Numbered from the stretch's first letter, positions 15,735-26,059 are shown. The stretch: DNA of 49,652 bases from CAVQMC01 sp963713505 (GCA_963713505.1 CAVQMC010000008.1:1-49652); one strand, 5' to 3'. The notes: generated from the sequence alone by a model not told the origin. Numbers and translations: made by a program.

Positions 15735-16674
15735 ATGCAAATATTTGATGACCCGTTAAAAATAGCAAAAGATAAAAATACTGTTTTAACGTTAGGAACT
15801 TTTGACGGTATTCATTTAGGGCATAAGAAAATTATTGAGAGAGTTAATAAAGATGCTGCTGAAATTAACGGTAGAAGTTTTCTTGTAACTTTTTATCCGC
15901 ATCCCAGGAGCGTAATTTCAAAAGATTTTGAATTAAAATTATTAACAACTCAAAAAGAAAAAATAAATCTGCTGGAATCTTTAGGTGTTGAAAACCTTCT
16001 AATAATAAATTTCACTAAAGAGTTTTCACAGCAGACAGCAGAAGAGTTCTTTGTAAATTATATTCTGAATAAAATCGGTTTAAAAGAAATTGTTATCGGT
16101 TATGATCATCATTTTGGAAAAGGCCGCGGCGGAGATGTTCATAACTTTAAAAGAAATGGGAACCGAGTATGGTTTTAATGTTGTTCAAATTGATGCTTTT
16201 GATGTAAGCGGAGAATCGATAAGCAGTTCCAAAATCAGAAAAGCTTTGAATGAAGGTGATGTACAAAAAGCAGCATCATATTTAGGAAGATATTATTCTT
16301 TTAACGGATTGATAATCGAAGGCGATAAAAGAGGCAGGGAATTAGGATTTCCAACTGCAAATATTCAAATGGAAAACCCGGATAAACTTTTGCCTGCTAT
16401 CGGAATTTATGTTGTTAAAGTAAAAGTAAAAAATAGCAATCATTTCGGTTTATTAAGCATAGGTAAAAGGCCGACGTTTTATAATTCCGGTAAAATTATT
16501 CCTGAAGTTTATTTATATGACTTCGATAAAGATATTTATAACGAAGAAATTAAAGTAGAATTAATTGAAAGATTAAGAGGAGAAGAAAAATTCTCATCGG
16601 CCGAAGAACTTGTTAAACAAATGAATAAAGACAAGGAAACCGGTTTAAAGATTTTAAGTAAAATAAATAATTAA
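15735..16674 (+). CDS. ribF: Bifunctional riboflavin kinase/FAD synthetase (one frameshift in the sequence)
   Basis: Phosphorylates riboflavin to FMN and adenylates FMN to FAD. The N-terminal FAD synthetase half has TLGTFDGIHLGHKKII and TFYPHPRSVI, and IGYDHHFGKGRGGDV. At about 16140 one extra base shifts the frame; dropping it reads GGDVITLKEMGTEYGFNVVQ and then SISSSKIRKALNEGDV. The riboflavin kinase half has GDKRGRELGFPTANIQ and VYLYDFDKDIYNEEIKVEL. The repaired gene is 312 residues, the normal size. Because this enzyme is usually essential, the break is probably a sequence error. Products supply FAD to HemY and TrxB made elsewhere in the window. Confidence 0.95.
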
Positions 16675-16696
16675 TCCCGGTATTTTTCTGGGATTA
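16672..16696 (+). promoter_or_regulatory. Hairpin in the ribF-rpsO gap, possible S15 leader structure
   Basis: TAATCCCGG (16672-16680) and CTGGGATTA (16688-16696) pair over nine bases with one G-T, loop of seven. It begins at the ribF stop codon and lies 30 bases before rpsO. No T-run follows, so simple termination is less likely; S15 often represses its own mRNA through leader structures, which makes this a candidate. Inference only. Confidence 0.45.
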
Positions 16697-16726
16697 CATC
16701 GTACAATAAAATAAAAGGTTAGTTAA

Positions 16727-16990
16727 ATGACTAAAGAAGAAAAACTCGAGATAGTTCAAAAATTCGGTAAGGATCCAAAAGATTCCGGCAAATCGGAAGT
16801 TCAAATCGCTTTGCTTACAAAAAGAATTAATGATTTAACTGCGCATTTTAATGTGCATAAAAAAGACCACCATTCCAGGAGAGGTTTGATGATGATGGTT
16901 GGTAAAAGAAGAAGACTCTTGGATTATCTGATGAAAAAAGATATTAGCAGATACAGAGCAATTATTAAAGAATTGAATATCAGAAAGTAA
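16727..16990 (+). CDS. rpsO: 30S ribosomal protein S15
   Basis: Primary 16S rRNA-binding protein of the central domain. The 87 residues include SGKSEVQIALLTKRINDLTAHF and HKKDHHSRRGLMMMVGKRRRLLDYL, the diagnostic S15 signature. ATG 16727 follows AAAAGGTTAG. It precedes pnp by 10 bases, the widespread rpsO-pnp pairing. Confidence 0.98.
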   Translation: MTKEEKLEIVQKFGKDPKDSGKSEVQIALLTKRINDLTAHFNVHKKDHHSRRGLMMMVGKRRRLLDYLMKKDISRYRAIIKELNIRK

Positions 16991-17000
16991 GGAATTTTAA

Positions 17001-19112
17001 ATGAAAATTGTAAAAGAGATAGAAATTGGTGGTAAGAAATTTTCTATTGAAACAGGCCGCCTTGCTAAACAAGCAAACGGTTCGGTTATGGTTAGATATG
17101 CAGATACAATGGTACTTGTTACTGCTGTTGCAGCAGATTCAGCTCCGGAAGATATAGATTATTTTCCGCTTCAAGTTGAATATAGAGAAAAAACTTCCGC
17201 TGCCGGAAAGTTTCCAGGCGGATATATTAAAAGAGAAGGAAGACCTTCCGAAAAAGAAATTTTAAGTGCAAGATTAATTGACAGACCGATCAGACCATTA
17301 TTCCCCGATGAATACCGAAATGAAACCCAGTTGGTTGCATTTGTGTTTTCTCACGATGGTGAAAACGATGCAGATGTTCTTGGAGCTGTCGGTGCTTCTG
17401 CCGCTCTTACAATTTCTAATATCCCGTTCGCCGGTCCTATGGGAGAAGTTAGAGTTGGAAGAGTTAACGGACAGTTCGTCGTAAATCCGACATATTCACA
17501 ATTAAAAGAGAGCGATATTGAATTGGTTGTCGGCGGGACTGCTGATTCAATAATGATGGTTGAAGGTGAATCCGATGAAGTTAGTGAAACTGATTTGCTG
17601 GAAGCATTAAAATTTGCTCATGAAGAAATCAAAAAACTTGTTCAGCTTCAAAATGAATTAAGAGAAGCTGTCGGAAAACCAAAAATGGAAGTTCCGGAAA
17701 AAGTTATAGATGAAGCATTAAAAAATGATGTTTATGAATTAGCACTTGAAAAATTTAAAGGAATAGTTCAATCTGTTCTTGCTAAAGAAGAAAGAAGTGA
17801 AAAAAATAAGGAGCTTAAAGAATCGGTTTTAGAAGCACTTGCTGAAAAATATCCTGAACAGGAAAAAGTAATTGGTGAAATTCTGCATGATATGGAAAAA
17901 GATCTTATGCGGAAAAGAATTCTTGATGAAGGAATGAGACTCGATGGAAGAAATACTACTCAAATTAGACCAATTACAATAGAAGCTGGTATTTTACCGA
18001 GAACTCACGGTTCAGCACTTTTTACAAGAGGTGAAACGCAAAGCTTAACAACAGTTACCTTGGGAACTAAAAATGATGAGCAGACTGTTGATGGTTTGAT
18101 TGATGAATATTCCAAAAAGTTTATGCTTCATTATAACTTCCCGCCTTTTAGTGTCGGAGAAGTCGGCAGAATGACTGGAGTTGGAAGAAGAGAAATCGGT
18201 CATGGAAACTTAGCGGAAAGAGCTTTAAAAATGGTTATGCCCAAAGAAGATCAATTTCCTTATACTGTTCGTGTAATTTCCGATATTCTAGAATCAAACG
18301 GTTCTTCATCTATGGCAACTGTCTGCGCAGGCTCATTGGGATTGATGGACGCAGGCGTTCCTTTAAGAAGTGCAGTTTCCGGAATTGCAATGGGTCTGGT
18401 TAAAGAAGGCGATCAGTTCGCAATTCTATCCGACATTTTAGGCAATGAAGATCATTTGGGAGATATGGACTTTAAAGTTGCAGGTACTTCAAAAGGTATT
18501 ACTGCATTTCAAATGGATATAAAAATTCACGGTATTTCTTTTGAAATTATGGAAAAAGCATTAGCTCAAGCAAAAGAGGGAAGAGCATTCATTCTTGGAA
18601 AAATGAATGAAGTAATAGATAAACCCCGTGATCTTTTATCCCCTTATGCTCCAAGATTAATTACAATGAAAGTTGATGTTGATCAAATAGGATTAATTAT
18701 CGGTCCCGGAGGAAAAACAATCCAGGGAATGCAGAGATTATTCGGTGTTGACATTAATATTGATGATGACGGAACGGTTAATATTGCATCTCCGAACAAA
18801 GAAAATGCAACAAAGTGTAAAGAGTATATCAAAAAATTAACAGCAACTCCGGAAGTCGGCGAAGTTTACGACGGAGTTATTACAAAAATTATGGATTTCG
18901 GTGCGTTCGTAGAAATTTTACCCGGAAAAGAAGGCCTTCTTCACATATCTCAAATAGATAATAAGAGAGTAAACAAAGTAACAGATTACTTTAAAGAAGG
19001 CGATAAAGTTACCGTTAAATTATTAAAAATTGAAAACGGTAAATATTCTTTGAGCAGAAAAGAGCTGCTGAATGAAAACGGTAAAAAAGAAGAAGCACCT
19101 GCAGAAAAATAG
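17001..19112 (+). CDS. pnp: Polyribonucleotide nucleotidyltransferase (PNPase)
   Basis: Phosphorolytic 3'-to-5' exoribonuclease of mRNA turnover. The 703 residues contain two RNase PH-like cores: the first with YADTMVLVTAVAAD and GGYIKREGRPSEKEIL, the second with DGRNTTQIRPITIEAGILPR and SLTTVTLGT, plus SDILGNEDHLGDMDFKVAGT carrying the catalytic acids. The all-helical linker lies near 215-310. The KH domain (IGLIIGPGGKTIQGMQ, near 563) and S1 domain (GEVYDGVITKIMDFGAFVE, near 622) complete it. RNase G follows about 260 bases downstream, so two RNA decay enzymes are neighbours. Confidence 0.98.
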   Translation: MKIVKEIEIGGKKFSIETGRLAKQANGSVMVRYADTMVLVTAVAADSAPEDIDYFPLQVEYREKTSAAGKFPGGYIKREGRPSEKEILSARLIDRPIRPLFPDEYRNETQLVAFVFSHDGENDADVLGAVGASAALTISNIPFAGPMGEVRVGRVNGQFVVNPTYSQLKESDIELVVGGTADSIMMVEGESDEVSETDLLEALKFAHEEIKKLVQLQNELREAVGKPKMEVPEKVIDEALKNDVYELALEKFKGIVQSVLAKEERSEKNKELKESVLEALAEKYPEQEKVIGEILHDMEKDLMRKRILDEGMRLDGRNTTQIRPITIEAGILPRTHGSALFTRGETQSLTTVTLGTKNDEQTVDGLIDEYSKKFMLHYNFPPFSVGEVGRMTGVGRREIGHGNLAERALKMVMPKEDQFPYTVRVISDILESNGSSSMATVCAGSLGLMDAGVPLRSAVSGIAMGLVKEGDQFAILSDILGNEDHLGDMDFKVAGTSKGITAFQMDIKIHGISFEIMEKALAQAKEGRAFILGKMNEVIDKPRDLLSPYAPRLITMKVDVDQIGLIIGPGGKTIQGMQRLFGVDINIDDDGTVNIASPNKENATKCKEYIKKLTATPEVGEVYDGVITKIMDFGAFVEILPGKEGLLHISQIDNKRVNKVTDYFKEGDKVTVKLLKIENGKYSLSRKELLNENGKKEEAPAEK

Positions 19113-19370
19113 AATTTAGTTTTAGTGATTTTATTCCGGACTTCAGTATTTATTTAAAGTTATTTGGCTGAAGTTTGGAAAATGTTTTTAGTAATAATTA
19201 TAAGTATCAGTAAAAGCTTATGGCGGCATTAATAATTTTAAATATTTTATCATTATGTTTTTTTCTTAAGCTGAAGGAAAACTTTGAAAATGATAGCTAT
19301 GCCGTTGAAAGCTTATTTTATCCAAGTTTTAATATGAAATTAAAAATTTCATTAAAAGAGTTTAGTCTAT

Positions 19371-20960
19371 ATGACAAAAGAAATTATAATAAATTCTTCC
19401 ACTACGCAAACACGCGTTGCAATAACAGAAGACGGCAACCTGGTAGATTTTTTTGTGGATTATCCCGAAAATCGGCGAATGGTGGGGGACATATATCTGG
19501 GGAAAGTTGCTAGGGTTCTTCCGGGAATTAGAGCAGCTTTTATTGACATCGGCATGAAGCACGATGCATTTCTACACTTTTCCGATATCGGAGAAAGAAC
19601 AGAACAATTCCAGGAATTATTGGGTGATGAAGATTCCGATGTTGATGATGATGAAGACGAAGAAGAAAACAGCAGACATTCAGATAGCAGAAGAAATAAT
19701 AGGAACAATAACAATAATAATTCCAGCCAGCAGCAAGTTCCAAAACTTCACAAAGGACAGGATATCCTTGTTCAAATAACAAAAGAACCTGTCAACAATA
19801 AAGGTGTTCGTGTAACTTCATCAATTTCACTTCCAGGCAGGTTTTGTGTGCTGCTGCCTTTTGATAACAAAGTCGGAGTATCTAAAAAAATATCCGATTT
19901 TAGAGAACGAAGAAGATTAAGACATCTTGCCAGAGGAATTCTTCCTAAAAATTACGGATTAATAATTAGAACTGTTGCAAGAAATCAAACAGAAGATGCA
20001 TTAAAAGATGATCTTCAAAATTTAGTAAAAACCTGGGAAGAAATTGAAGATTCAGTTAAAGGAGAAACTCCGCCTTCTTTAATTTATCAGGATTTAAATA
20101 CTACCTCCAGTGTTATAAGAGATTTGTTTACTTCCGATGTTTCCAAGGTTTTTATTGATTCAAGAAAATCATTTAAACAAATAAAAAATTATGTCCAGCT
20201 TGTTCAGCCTGAAATTGTTGACAAAATAGAATTGTTTAAGGCTCATCATTCAATATTTGATTCCTTTAAAATTGAAGAACAGATTAAAACTTTAATGGGA
20301 AGAAAAGTCCCGCTTCCTTCCGGCGGATATTTAATTATTGAACATACCGAGGCAATGGTAGTTATTGATGTTAACAGCGGAAGATATGCAAAAAACAAAG
20401 AGCAGGAGCTAAATTCACTTAAAACAGATTTAGAATCTGCAAGGGAAATTGCACGACAACTCCGATTAAGAGATATCGGCGGAATCATAGTCGTTGATTT
20501 TATCGATCTTGAAGAAGAAAAAAACCGTAAAAAGATTTATGATGAATTGAAAAAAGAATTTAGAAAAGACAGGGCAAAAGTTTCCGTGCTTCCAATGTCG
20601 GATTTTGGTTTGGTTCAAATTACAAGACAAAGAATAAGACAAAATATTCTGCAGGCAATGAAGGAAGTTTGCCCTTACTGCAACGGAACAGGTTTATTAA
20701 CAAAAAGTTCTCACCTTGTTTATGATTTGGAAGAATGGATTAAGAAATTTAAGAGACAATCAAAAGAAAAGTCGCTTATTATTAAATGTCACCCCACTGT
20801 TGCAACAAAACTTCTGGAAGGGAAAATTAAATTTTTAACGAAACTTCAATTAAAGTATTTTGTAAAACTTAGAATTGAAGAAGATGAAAATATGCCTTTA
20901 GGGCAGTTCAAACTTATTTCTAAAAAAACAGGCAAAGATCTCACTGAAGAAATTGCCTGA
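19371..20960 (+). CDS. rng: Ribonuclease G (RNase E/G family) with polar insertion in the S1 domain
   Basis: Endoribonuclease for rRNA maturation and mRNA decay. The 529 residues start KEIIINSSTTQTRVAITEDG and contain DIYLGKVARVLPGIRAAFIDIG, then the catalytic DNase-I-like part with VVIDVNSGRYAKNKEQE and GGIIVVDFIDLEEEKN, two Asp carboxylates expected for Mg2+, and the zinc-link CPYCNGTGL. Between the S1 strands, about residues 85-122, lies an insertion rich in Asp/Glu and then Arg/Asn (runs of DDDEDEEE and NNNNNN), longer than in E. coli RNase G. No C-terminal scaffold as in RNase E. The 258 bases before the gene show no other gene. Confidence 0.93.
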   Translation: MTKEIIINSSTTQTRVAITEDGNLVDFFVDYPENRRMVGDIYLGKVARVLPGIRAAFIDIGMKHDAFLHFSDIGERTEQFQELLGDEDSDVDDDEDEEENSRHSDSRRNNRNNNNNNSSQQQVPKLHKGQDILVQITKEPVNNKGVRVTSSISLPGRFCVLLPFDNKVGVSKKISDFRERRRLRHLARGILPKNYGLIIRTVARNQTEDALKDDLQNLVKTWEEIEDSVKGETPPSLIYQDLNTTSSVIRDLFTSDVSKVFIDSRKSFKQIKNYVQLVQPEIVDKIELFKAHHSIFDSFKIEEQIKTLMGRKVPLPSGGYLIIEHTEAMVVIDVNSGRYAKNKEQELNSLKTDLESAREIARQLRLRDIGGIIVVDFIDLEEEKNRKKIYDELKKEFRKDRAKVSVLPMSDFGLVQITRQRIRQNILQAMKEVCPYCNGTGLLTKSSHLVYDLEEWIKKFKRQSKEKSLIIKCHPTVATKLLEGKIKFLTKLQLKYFVKLRIEEDENMPLGQFKLISKKTGKDLTEEIA

Positions 20961-20989
20961 TAAATTTAATTAAAAGGCGGAGAAACTTA

Positions 20990-21637
20990 ATGAAGTTTTT
21001 TATTGATACTGCAAATATTGATGAAATAAAAGAAGCAGCCAGCCTCGGAATTTTAGATGGAGTAACAACAAATCCATCCTTGGTTTCCAAAGAAGGAAAA
21101 GATTTTAAAAAACTTTTGGATGAAATTTTAGCAATTGTTGATGGTCCTGTAAGTGCCGAAGTTATAGCAACTGATTATAACGGCATACTTAAAGAAGCTC
21201 GTGAGTACGCTAAGATAAATAAAAATATTGTTGTTAAAGTTCCGTTAATTAAAGAAGGTTTAAAAGCAGTTAAAACTTTAAGTGATGAAAACATAAAAAC
21301 CAACGTAACATTATGTTTTTCGCCTTCTCAGGCTCTTCTTGCTGCAAAAGCCGGTGCAACTTATATTAGTCCTTTCGTGGGAAGATTGGATGACATAAGC
21401 ACAAACGGAATGGAATTAATTTCTCAAATAGTTCAGATCTATAATAATTATAATTATGAAACAGAAGTTTTAGTTGCAAGTATTCGTCATCCTTTGCATT
21501 TGGTTGAGGCAGCTTTAATTGGCGCTGATGTTTGCACAATGCCCTTTAATGTTATAAATAAATTATTTAATCATCCTTTAACCGATGCCGGCTTGGAGAA
21601 ATTTCTGAGCGACTGGAAAAAATTAGAAAACAATTAA
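20990..21637 (+). CDS. Fructose-6-phosphate aldolase/transaldolase (TalC-like)
   Basis: Class I aldolase of the small transaldolase subfamily. The 215 residues begin MKFFIDTANIDEIKEAASLG and include DGVTTNPSLVSKEG, the Schiff-base lysine in NIVVKVPLIKEG (near residue 83) and YISPFVGRLDDIS. Length matches the 210-220 residue TalC/Fsa group rather than the 320-residue TalB. Enzymes of this group act as transaldolase in the pentose phosphate pathway in many bacteria or as a fructose-6-phosphate aldolase; sequence alone does not decide. AAGGCGGAG provides a strong RBS. Preceded by rng, followed by gcvT. Confidence 0.92.
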   Translation: MKFFIDTANIDEIKEAASLGILDGVTTNPSLVSKEGKDFKKLLDEILAIVDGPVSAEVIATDYNGILKEAREYAKINKNIVVKVPLIKEGLKAVKTLSDENIKTNVTLCFSPSQALLAAKAGATYISPFVGRLDDISTNGMELISQIVQIYNNYNYETEVLVASIRHPLHLVEAALIGADVCTMPFNVINKLFNHPLTDAGLEKFLSDWKKLENN

Positions 21638-21700
21638 AATTTTAATTAATATTGTTTAACAAAAGAATAAATTTAGTCTAACAAATAAATTCAAATACTG

Positions 21701-22786
21701 ATGAAAAAAACAAAATTTTATAATATTCACGAAAAATCCGGTGCAAAAATTGTCGAATTTGCCGGTTACTTAATGCCGATTCAATACACATCTATTATTG
21801 CCGAACATAAAGCTGTGCGTCATTCAGTCGGCGTATTCGATGTTTCTCATATGGGCGAAGTATTTATTCAAGGCGAAAAAGCTTTAGACTTTGTTCAATA
21901 CATTACAGTAAATGATGCTTCAAATTTATTTCCGGGAAGAGTTCAATATTCCGCAATGTGCTACAAAGACGGCGGAATAGTTGACGATTTACTTGTTTAC
22001 AAAATTGCTGATGATCAATTTATGCTTGTTATAAATGCATCTAATATTGAAAAAGATGTTGCCTGGATGAAAGAGAATAATAGCTTTGATGTTGAAATAA
22101 ATAATAGAAGCGATGAATTTTCTCTACTTGCCGTTCAGGGACCAAATTCAAAAGAAGTAATTCAAAAAATCTGCGACAAAGATTTAGATCTGGAATACTA
22201 TCATTTCTTTAAATCTGAAATTGCCGGAGTAGAAATGATTGTAAGCCGAACAGGTTATACAGGCGAACTTGGTTATGAATTATATTTTGAAGGAAATGAA
22301 GAAACGGCAGAAAAAATTTGGAATGCAGTCTTTGAAGCCGGTAAACAATTTAATATTCAGCCGGTTGGTTTAGGTGCAAGAGATACTTTGAGACTTGAAG
22401 TTGGCTTTTGTTTATATGGAAATGATATTGATAAAACCACAAATCCTTTGGAAGCAGGTTTAGGATGGATTACCAAACTTAAAAAGAAAAGCGACTTTAT
22501 AGCAAAAGATGTTTTGTTAAAAGTTAAAGAAGATGGACTTAAACGAAAACTTGTTGCAATGACCACGGAAGAAAAAGCATTTCCGCGTCATGGATATGAA
22601 ATTTCTGTTGATAAAAAAGTCGTTGGAAATATTACTTCCGGCACTGTAAGTCCGATTTTAGAAAAACCAATTGCACTTGGTTATGTTGATATTAATCATT
22701 CCTCCGAGGGCAATCAATTGAACTTTTTAATTAGAGAAAAAGAAATACCGGCACAAGTTGTAAAATTACCATTTATTAAAAAGTAG
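21701..22786 (+). CDS. gcvT: Aminomethyltransferase (glycine cleavage system T protein)
   Basis: Releases ammonia and moves the methylene group of aminomethyl-lipoyl H-protein to tetrahydrofolate. The 361 residues include FAGYLMPIQYTSIIAEHKAVR, GVFDVSHMGEVFI with the conserved Asp near residue 100 region GGIVDDLLVYK, SRTGYTGELGYELYF and GLGARDTLRLEVGFCLYGND. All family signatures are intact. The partner genes gcvH and gcvP are not in the window, so the complex must be completed elsewhere. A weak leader precedes the ATG. Confidence 0.96.
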   Translation: MKKTKFYNIHEKSGAKIVEFAGYLMPIQYTSIIAEHKAVRHSVGVFDVSHMGEVFIQGEKALDFVQYITVNDASNLFPGRVQYSAMCYKDGGIVDDLLVYKIADDQFMLVINASNIEKDVAWMKENNSFDVEINNRSDEFSLLAVQGPNSKEVIQKICDKDLDLEYYHFFKSEIAGVEMIVSRTGYTGELGYELYFEGNEETAEKIWNAVFEAGKQFNIQPVGLGARDTLRLEVGFCLYGNDIDKTTNPLEAGLGWITKLKKKSDFIAKDVLLKVKEDGLKRKLVAMTTEEKAFPRHGYEISVDKKVVGNITSGTVSPILEKPIALGYVDINHSSEGNQLNFLIREKEIPAQVVKLPFIKK

Positions 22787-22797
22787 TTTTTCATCGC

Positions 22798-23565
22798 ATG
22801 AAGATTAATGTTTTATTTTCTCCATACACTGTTGAAGAATTATATTTTACAGGTAAAACCACTGTTGTAATTGATGTTCTTCGTGCAACAAGTACAATTC
22901 TGAATGCATTACAAAACGGTGCAAAAGAAATTGTCCCTGTTGCAACAGTTGAGTTTGCAGTTAAAGTATCAGGTGGTATGTTCGGCGGACAAACTTTACT
23001 AGGTGGAGAAAGAAATACAAAAAAAATTGAAGGTTTTGCTTTAGGTAATTCACCGCTTGAATATACTGAAGAAGTGGTTTCCGGAAAATCAATTGTATTT
23101 TATACAACCAACGGTTCTAAATCTATTGTTAAAGCAAAATTCTCAGAAAATTTATTTACTTGTTCATTCTTAAACTTAAATGCTGTTTCCGATCATTTGG
23201 TTAAGTTAAATAAAGATATCCAAATTTTATGTTCGGGCAGAGCAAATTCATTTTCTATGGAAGATGTTGTTTGTGCAGGCAAACTCGTAAATGAAATTAG
23301 TAAACAGATTGAAAATGTTGAATTATCGGATGCAGCAAAAGCCAGCGTTGCCTTGAATAAATCATTTGGAAAAAACATAGAAAAATTTTTAAGGGATACC
23401 GAACACGGCAAACTGCTTTTAGAAAATGGTTTTGAAGAAGATATTAAGTTTTGTAGTAAGTTAAATGGAATAAAAGCTGTACCTTATTTTACTCAGAATA
23501 TACTTAAGCTGCTGCCTAATGGCGATGATGACTTATTGAATGGAACAACAGGTGAATCTAAATAA
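22798..23565 (+). CDS. comB: 2-phosphosulfolactate phosphatase family (ComB-like)
   Basis: Mg2+-dependent acid phosphatase family named for the second step of coenzyme M synthesis in methanogens. The 255 residues start MKINVLFSPYTVEE and show TTVVIDVLRATSTILNAL, LGGERNTKKIEGFALGNSPLEY, FYTTNGSKSI, and CSGRANSFSMEDVVCAGKLV, all recognisable ComB motifs. Many bacteria that do not make coenzyme M carry this gene, so sulfolactate metabolism or another phosphatase role is possible. It lies 11 bases after gcvT and 2 bases before ftsK. Confidence 0.9.
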   Translation: MKINVLFSPYTVEELYFTGKTTVVIDVLRATSTILNALQNGAKEIVPVATVEFAVKVSGGMFGGQTLLGGERNTKKIEGFALGNSPLEYTEEVVSGKSIVFYTTNGSKSIVKAKFSENLFTCSFLNLNAVSDHLVKLNKDIQILCSGRANSFSMEDVVCAGKLVNEISKQIENVELSDAAKASVALNKSFGKNIEKFLRDTEHGKLLLENGFEEDIKFCSKLNGIKAVPYFTQNILKLLPNGDDDLLNGTTGESK

Positions 23566-23567
23566 AG

Positions 23568-26052
23568 ATGGCTGCAAAAAGAAAAACAAAAAAGAAAACC
23601 GAGACTTCTTCGAAAGGTGAAAATTATTTTACAATCTCAACTGAGAAAAAAAAGAAAATAATTGGAATTTTCTTAATTGTTTTCTCTATCCTGATTTTGT
23701 TAAGTATTATTTCATATTCACGTTTTGATAAAGCCAATCTTAATTATTCTTTTGGCGATTTTTTCAGAGCTTTCAGTTCAAATTCAGATTTTGTACAGAA
23801 AGCAGAAAGTACTCATAACTGGCTGGGAATTTTTGGAGCATATATTTCCGATTTCTTTATAAATTCTACAGTCGGAATATTTTCTATTGTTTTTCCTGTC
23901 ATGTTTTTTATTTGGGGATATTCATTCTTTCAGAAAATTAATTCACGCACTATAATTCACACTTCTAATTTTTTAATAATATCTGCCATAATACTTTCCA
24001 CATTTTTTGGTGTTTTAAGAATGCACTATAATGTGTTTGACGGTGTAATGGAATTATCCGGTTCAGTCGGGGATTATTTGGGAGAAGTTTTCAGCAGAAT
24101 ATTAGGCGGAGTCGGAAGTTTAATATTTCTTTTTGCTGCTTTTATAGTTCTTTTAATTTTTGCTTTTGATATCAAAGTTGAAAAGATATTTGAATATTTA
24201 AAACTTGCATTTACATCATCGGTTGAAAAATTAAAAGAAGCTTCCGAAGAAAACGGTAAAGCGGAAAAGGAAACTAATCTTGATAAAATAAAAGATTTAA
24301 GTGAGGAATCACCTAGAAAGAAAAAGAAAAAAGTTAAGGAGAAGGCAAAAGAAAAAGCTGACAGATAAAGAATTGGCTGAAGAAGAATCTGAAGAAGAAA
24401 CAAGAATCAGAATTATTCGTAAAGATGAAGAACCGCCTAAACAGGAAGAAAATGTTGTATTAAAAGATGAAGACAAAAAAGTTGATCTAGAAAAAACCGG
24501 TGAAATGCCTGCCAAGGATTTAGATAAAAACAAAGAAGCTTCGCTGCCTAATCAGTGGGAAGAAAAAATAGATTTTAAAAAAGCATCTTTGGATTTGCTT
24601 GATCCTGTTCCGGCAGAGGATTTTAAAGTTGCTGAAGAAGAACTGACACGAAATGCCGAACTATTAAAAGAAAAATTAAAATTATTTGATATTGATATTC
24701 AGGATATTTCCGTAACTCCCGGACCTGTTGTTACTTTATATGAAATTGTTCCTGCTCCCGGAGTTAAGATTAGTAAAATAGTCGGATTGGAAAATGATAT
24801 TGCATTAGCATTAGCAGCGCGGGGAATAAGAATTATTGCTCCTATTCCCGGTAAAAGTGCAATCGGAGTTGAAATTCCAAATGCCGAAGCTTCTTTAGTA
24901 AATGCAAGAAGTGTTTTAGGAAAAGTTTCGGAATCAAAATATGAACTGCCTATGGTTCTGGGTAAAATGATTAATGGAGATGTTTACATTACAGATTTAG
25001 CTAAGATGCCTCACTTATTAATTGCTGGTTCTACGGGATCGGGAAAAAGTGTCGGTATTAATATGATCGTAAGCAGTCTTCTTTTTACCAAACATCCTTC
25101 CGAAGTAAAATTAATAATGATCGATCCGAAGAAAATTGAATTATCATTTTATAATAAACTAAGAAAACATTATTTAGCTGTCTCACCTGATCTTGATGAA
25201 GAAATAATTACAAATCCGCAAAATGCAATTCTTGTTCTTAAGTCTGTTGAATATGAAATGGAAAAGAGATACGACAAATTAGCAAAAGCCGGAGTAAGGA
25301 ATATTGTAGATTATAATAAAAAGGTTTCAGACCCTAAAAGAAAACCTCATGATACTGAAAATATGAAGCACCATCCGATTCCATATTTAATTGTAATTGT
25401 TGATGAGCTTGCAGACTTAATGATAACAGCAGGAAAAGAAGTTGAGGAACCGATTACAAGATTAGCACAGTTAGCAAGAGCAGTTGGAATTCATCTTGTT
25501 TTAGCTACACAAAGGCCATCTGTTAATGTAATTACCGGTGTTATTAAAGCTAACTTCAGTGCAAGAATTGCTTACCAGGTTGCAACAAAAATTGACTCAA
25601 GAACAATTTTGGATATGAACGGAGCCGAGCAGCTTTTGGGTAAAGGCGATATGCTGTTTCTGCCTACAGGTTCTCCCAAACCTATAAGAATCCAAAACGC
25701 TTTTATTTCTACCGATGAAGTAGAGAAAATAACAAATTATATTTATTCCCAGCAGGGTTATTCAAAACCTTATTATTTACCATCAATTTATGAAAAGAAA
25801 AAAGCTGCAGTAGGAAATTTCTTAGCTGAATTAGATCCGATGTTTGAAGATGCAGCAAGAGTTATTGTAAGGCATCAGCAGGGTTCGGTTTCATTATTAC
25901 AAAGAAGATTAAAACTCGGTTATTCTAGAGCAGCAAGAATTGTAGATCAATTGGAAGAAGCCGGCGTTGTTGGTCCTAATGACGGAAGCAAAGCAAGAAC
26001 GGTTTTAGTTGAAAATGAAGAACAGCTTGAAACAATTTTAAGAAACATTTAG
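23568..26052 (+). CDS. ftsK: DNA translocase FtsK/SpoIIIE (one frameshift in the sequence)
   Basis: Septum-anchored ATPase that moves chromosomal DNA at division and assists dimer resolution. The first frame has four hydrophobic segments (about residues 32-50, 90-120, 130-150, 180-205), then a Lys/Glu-rich linker that stops at 24368. Removing one A from the A5 run at 24352-24356 joins AKEKLTDKELAEEE and gives 827 residues. The motor has IAGSTGSGKSVGIN (Walker A) and YLIVIVDELADLM (Walker B). The C-terminal gamma winged helix (ARVIVRHQQGSVSLLQRRLK) reads KOPS-like DNA signals. A run of lysine codons makes either an indel error or slippage possible. Confidence 0.95.
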
Positions 26053-26059
26053 AAAACAG

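Noticed and set aside
19141..19173. CTTCAG / CTGAAG hairpin after pnp as a terminator
   Set aside because: Only six pairs with a 21-base loop and a poor T-tract.
19220..19513. Open frame of 97 codons between pnp and rng
   Set aside because: It overlaps the true start of rng in another frame, has low-complexity hydrophobic text and no family resemblance.
24318..24333. Classical minus-one slippery heptamer in ftsK
   Set aside because: The frame after the break lies +1 from the first, and the A6G run is not in the X XXY YYZ phase.
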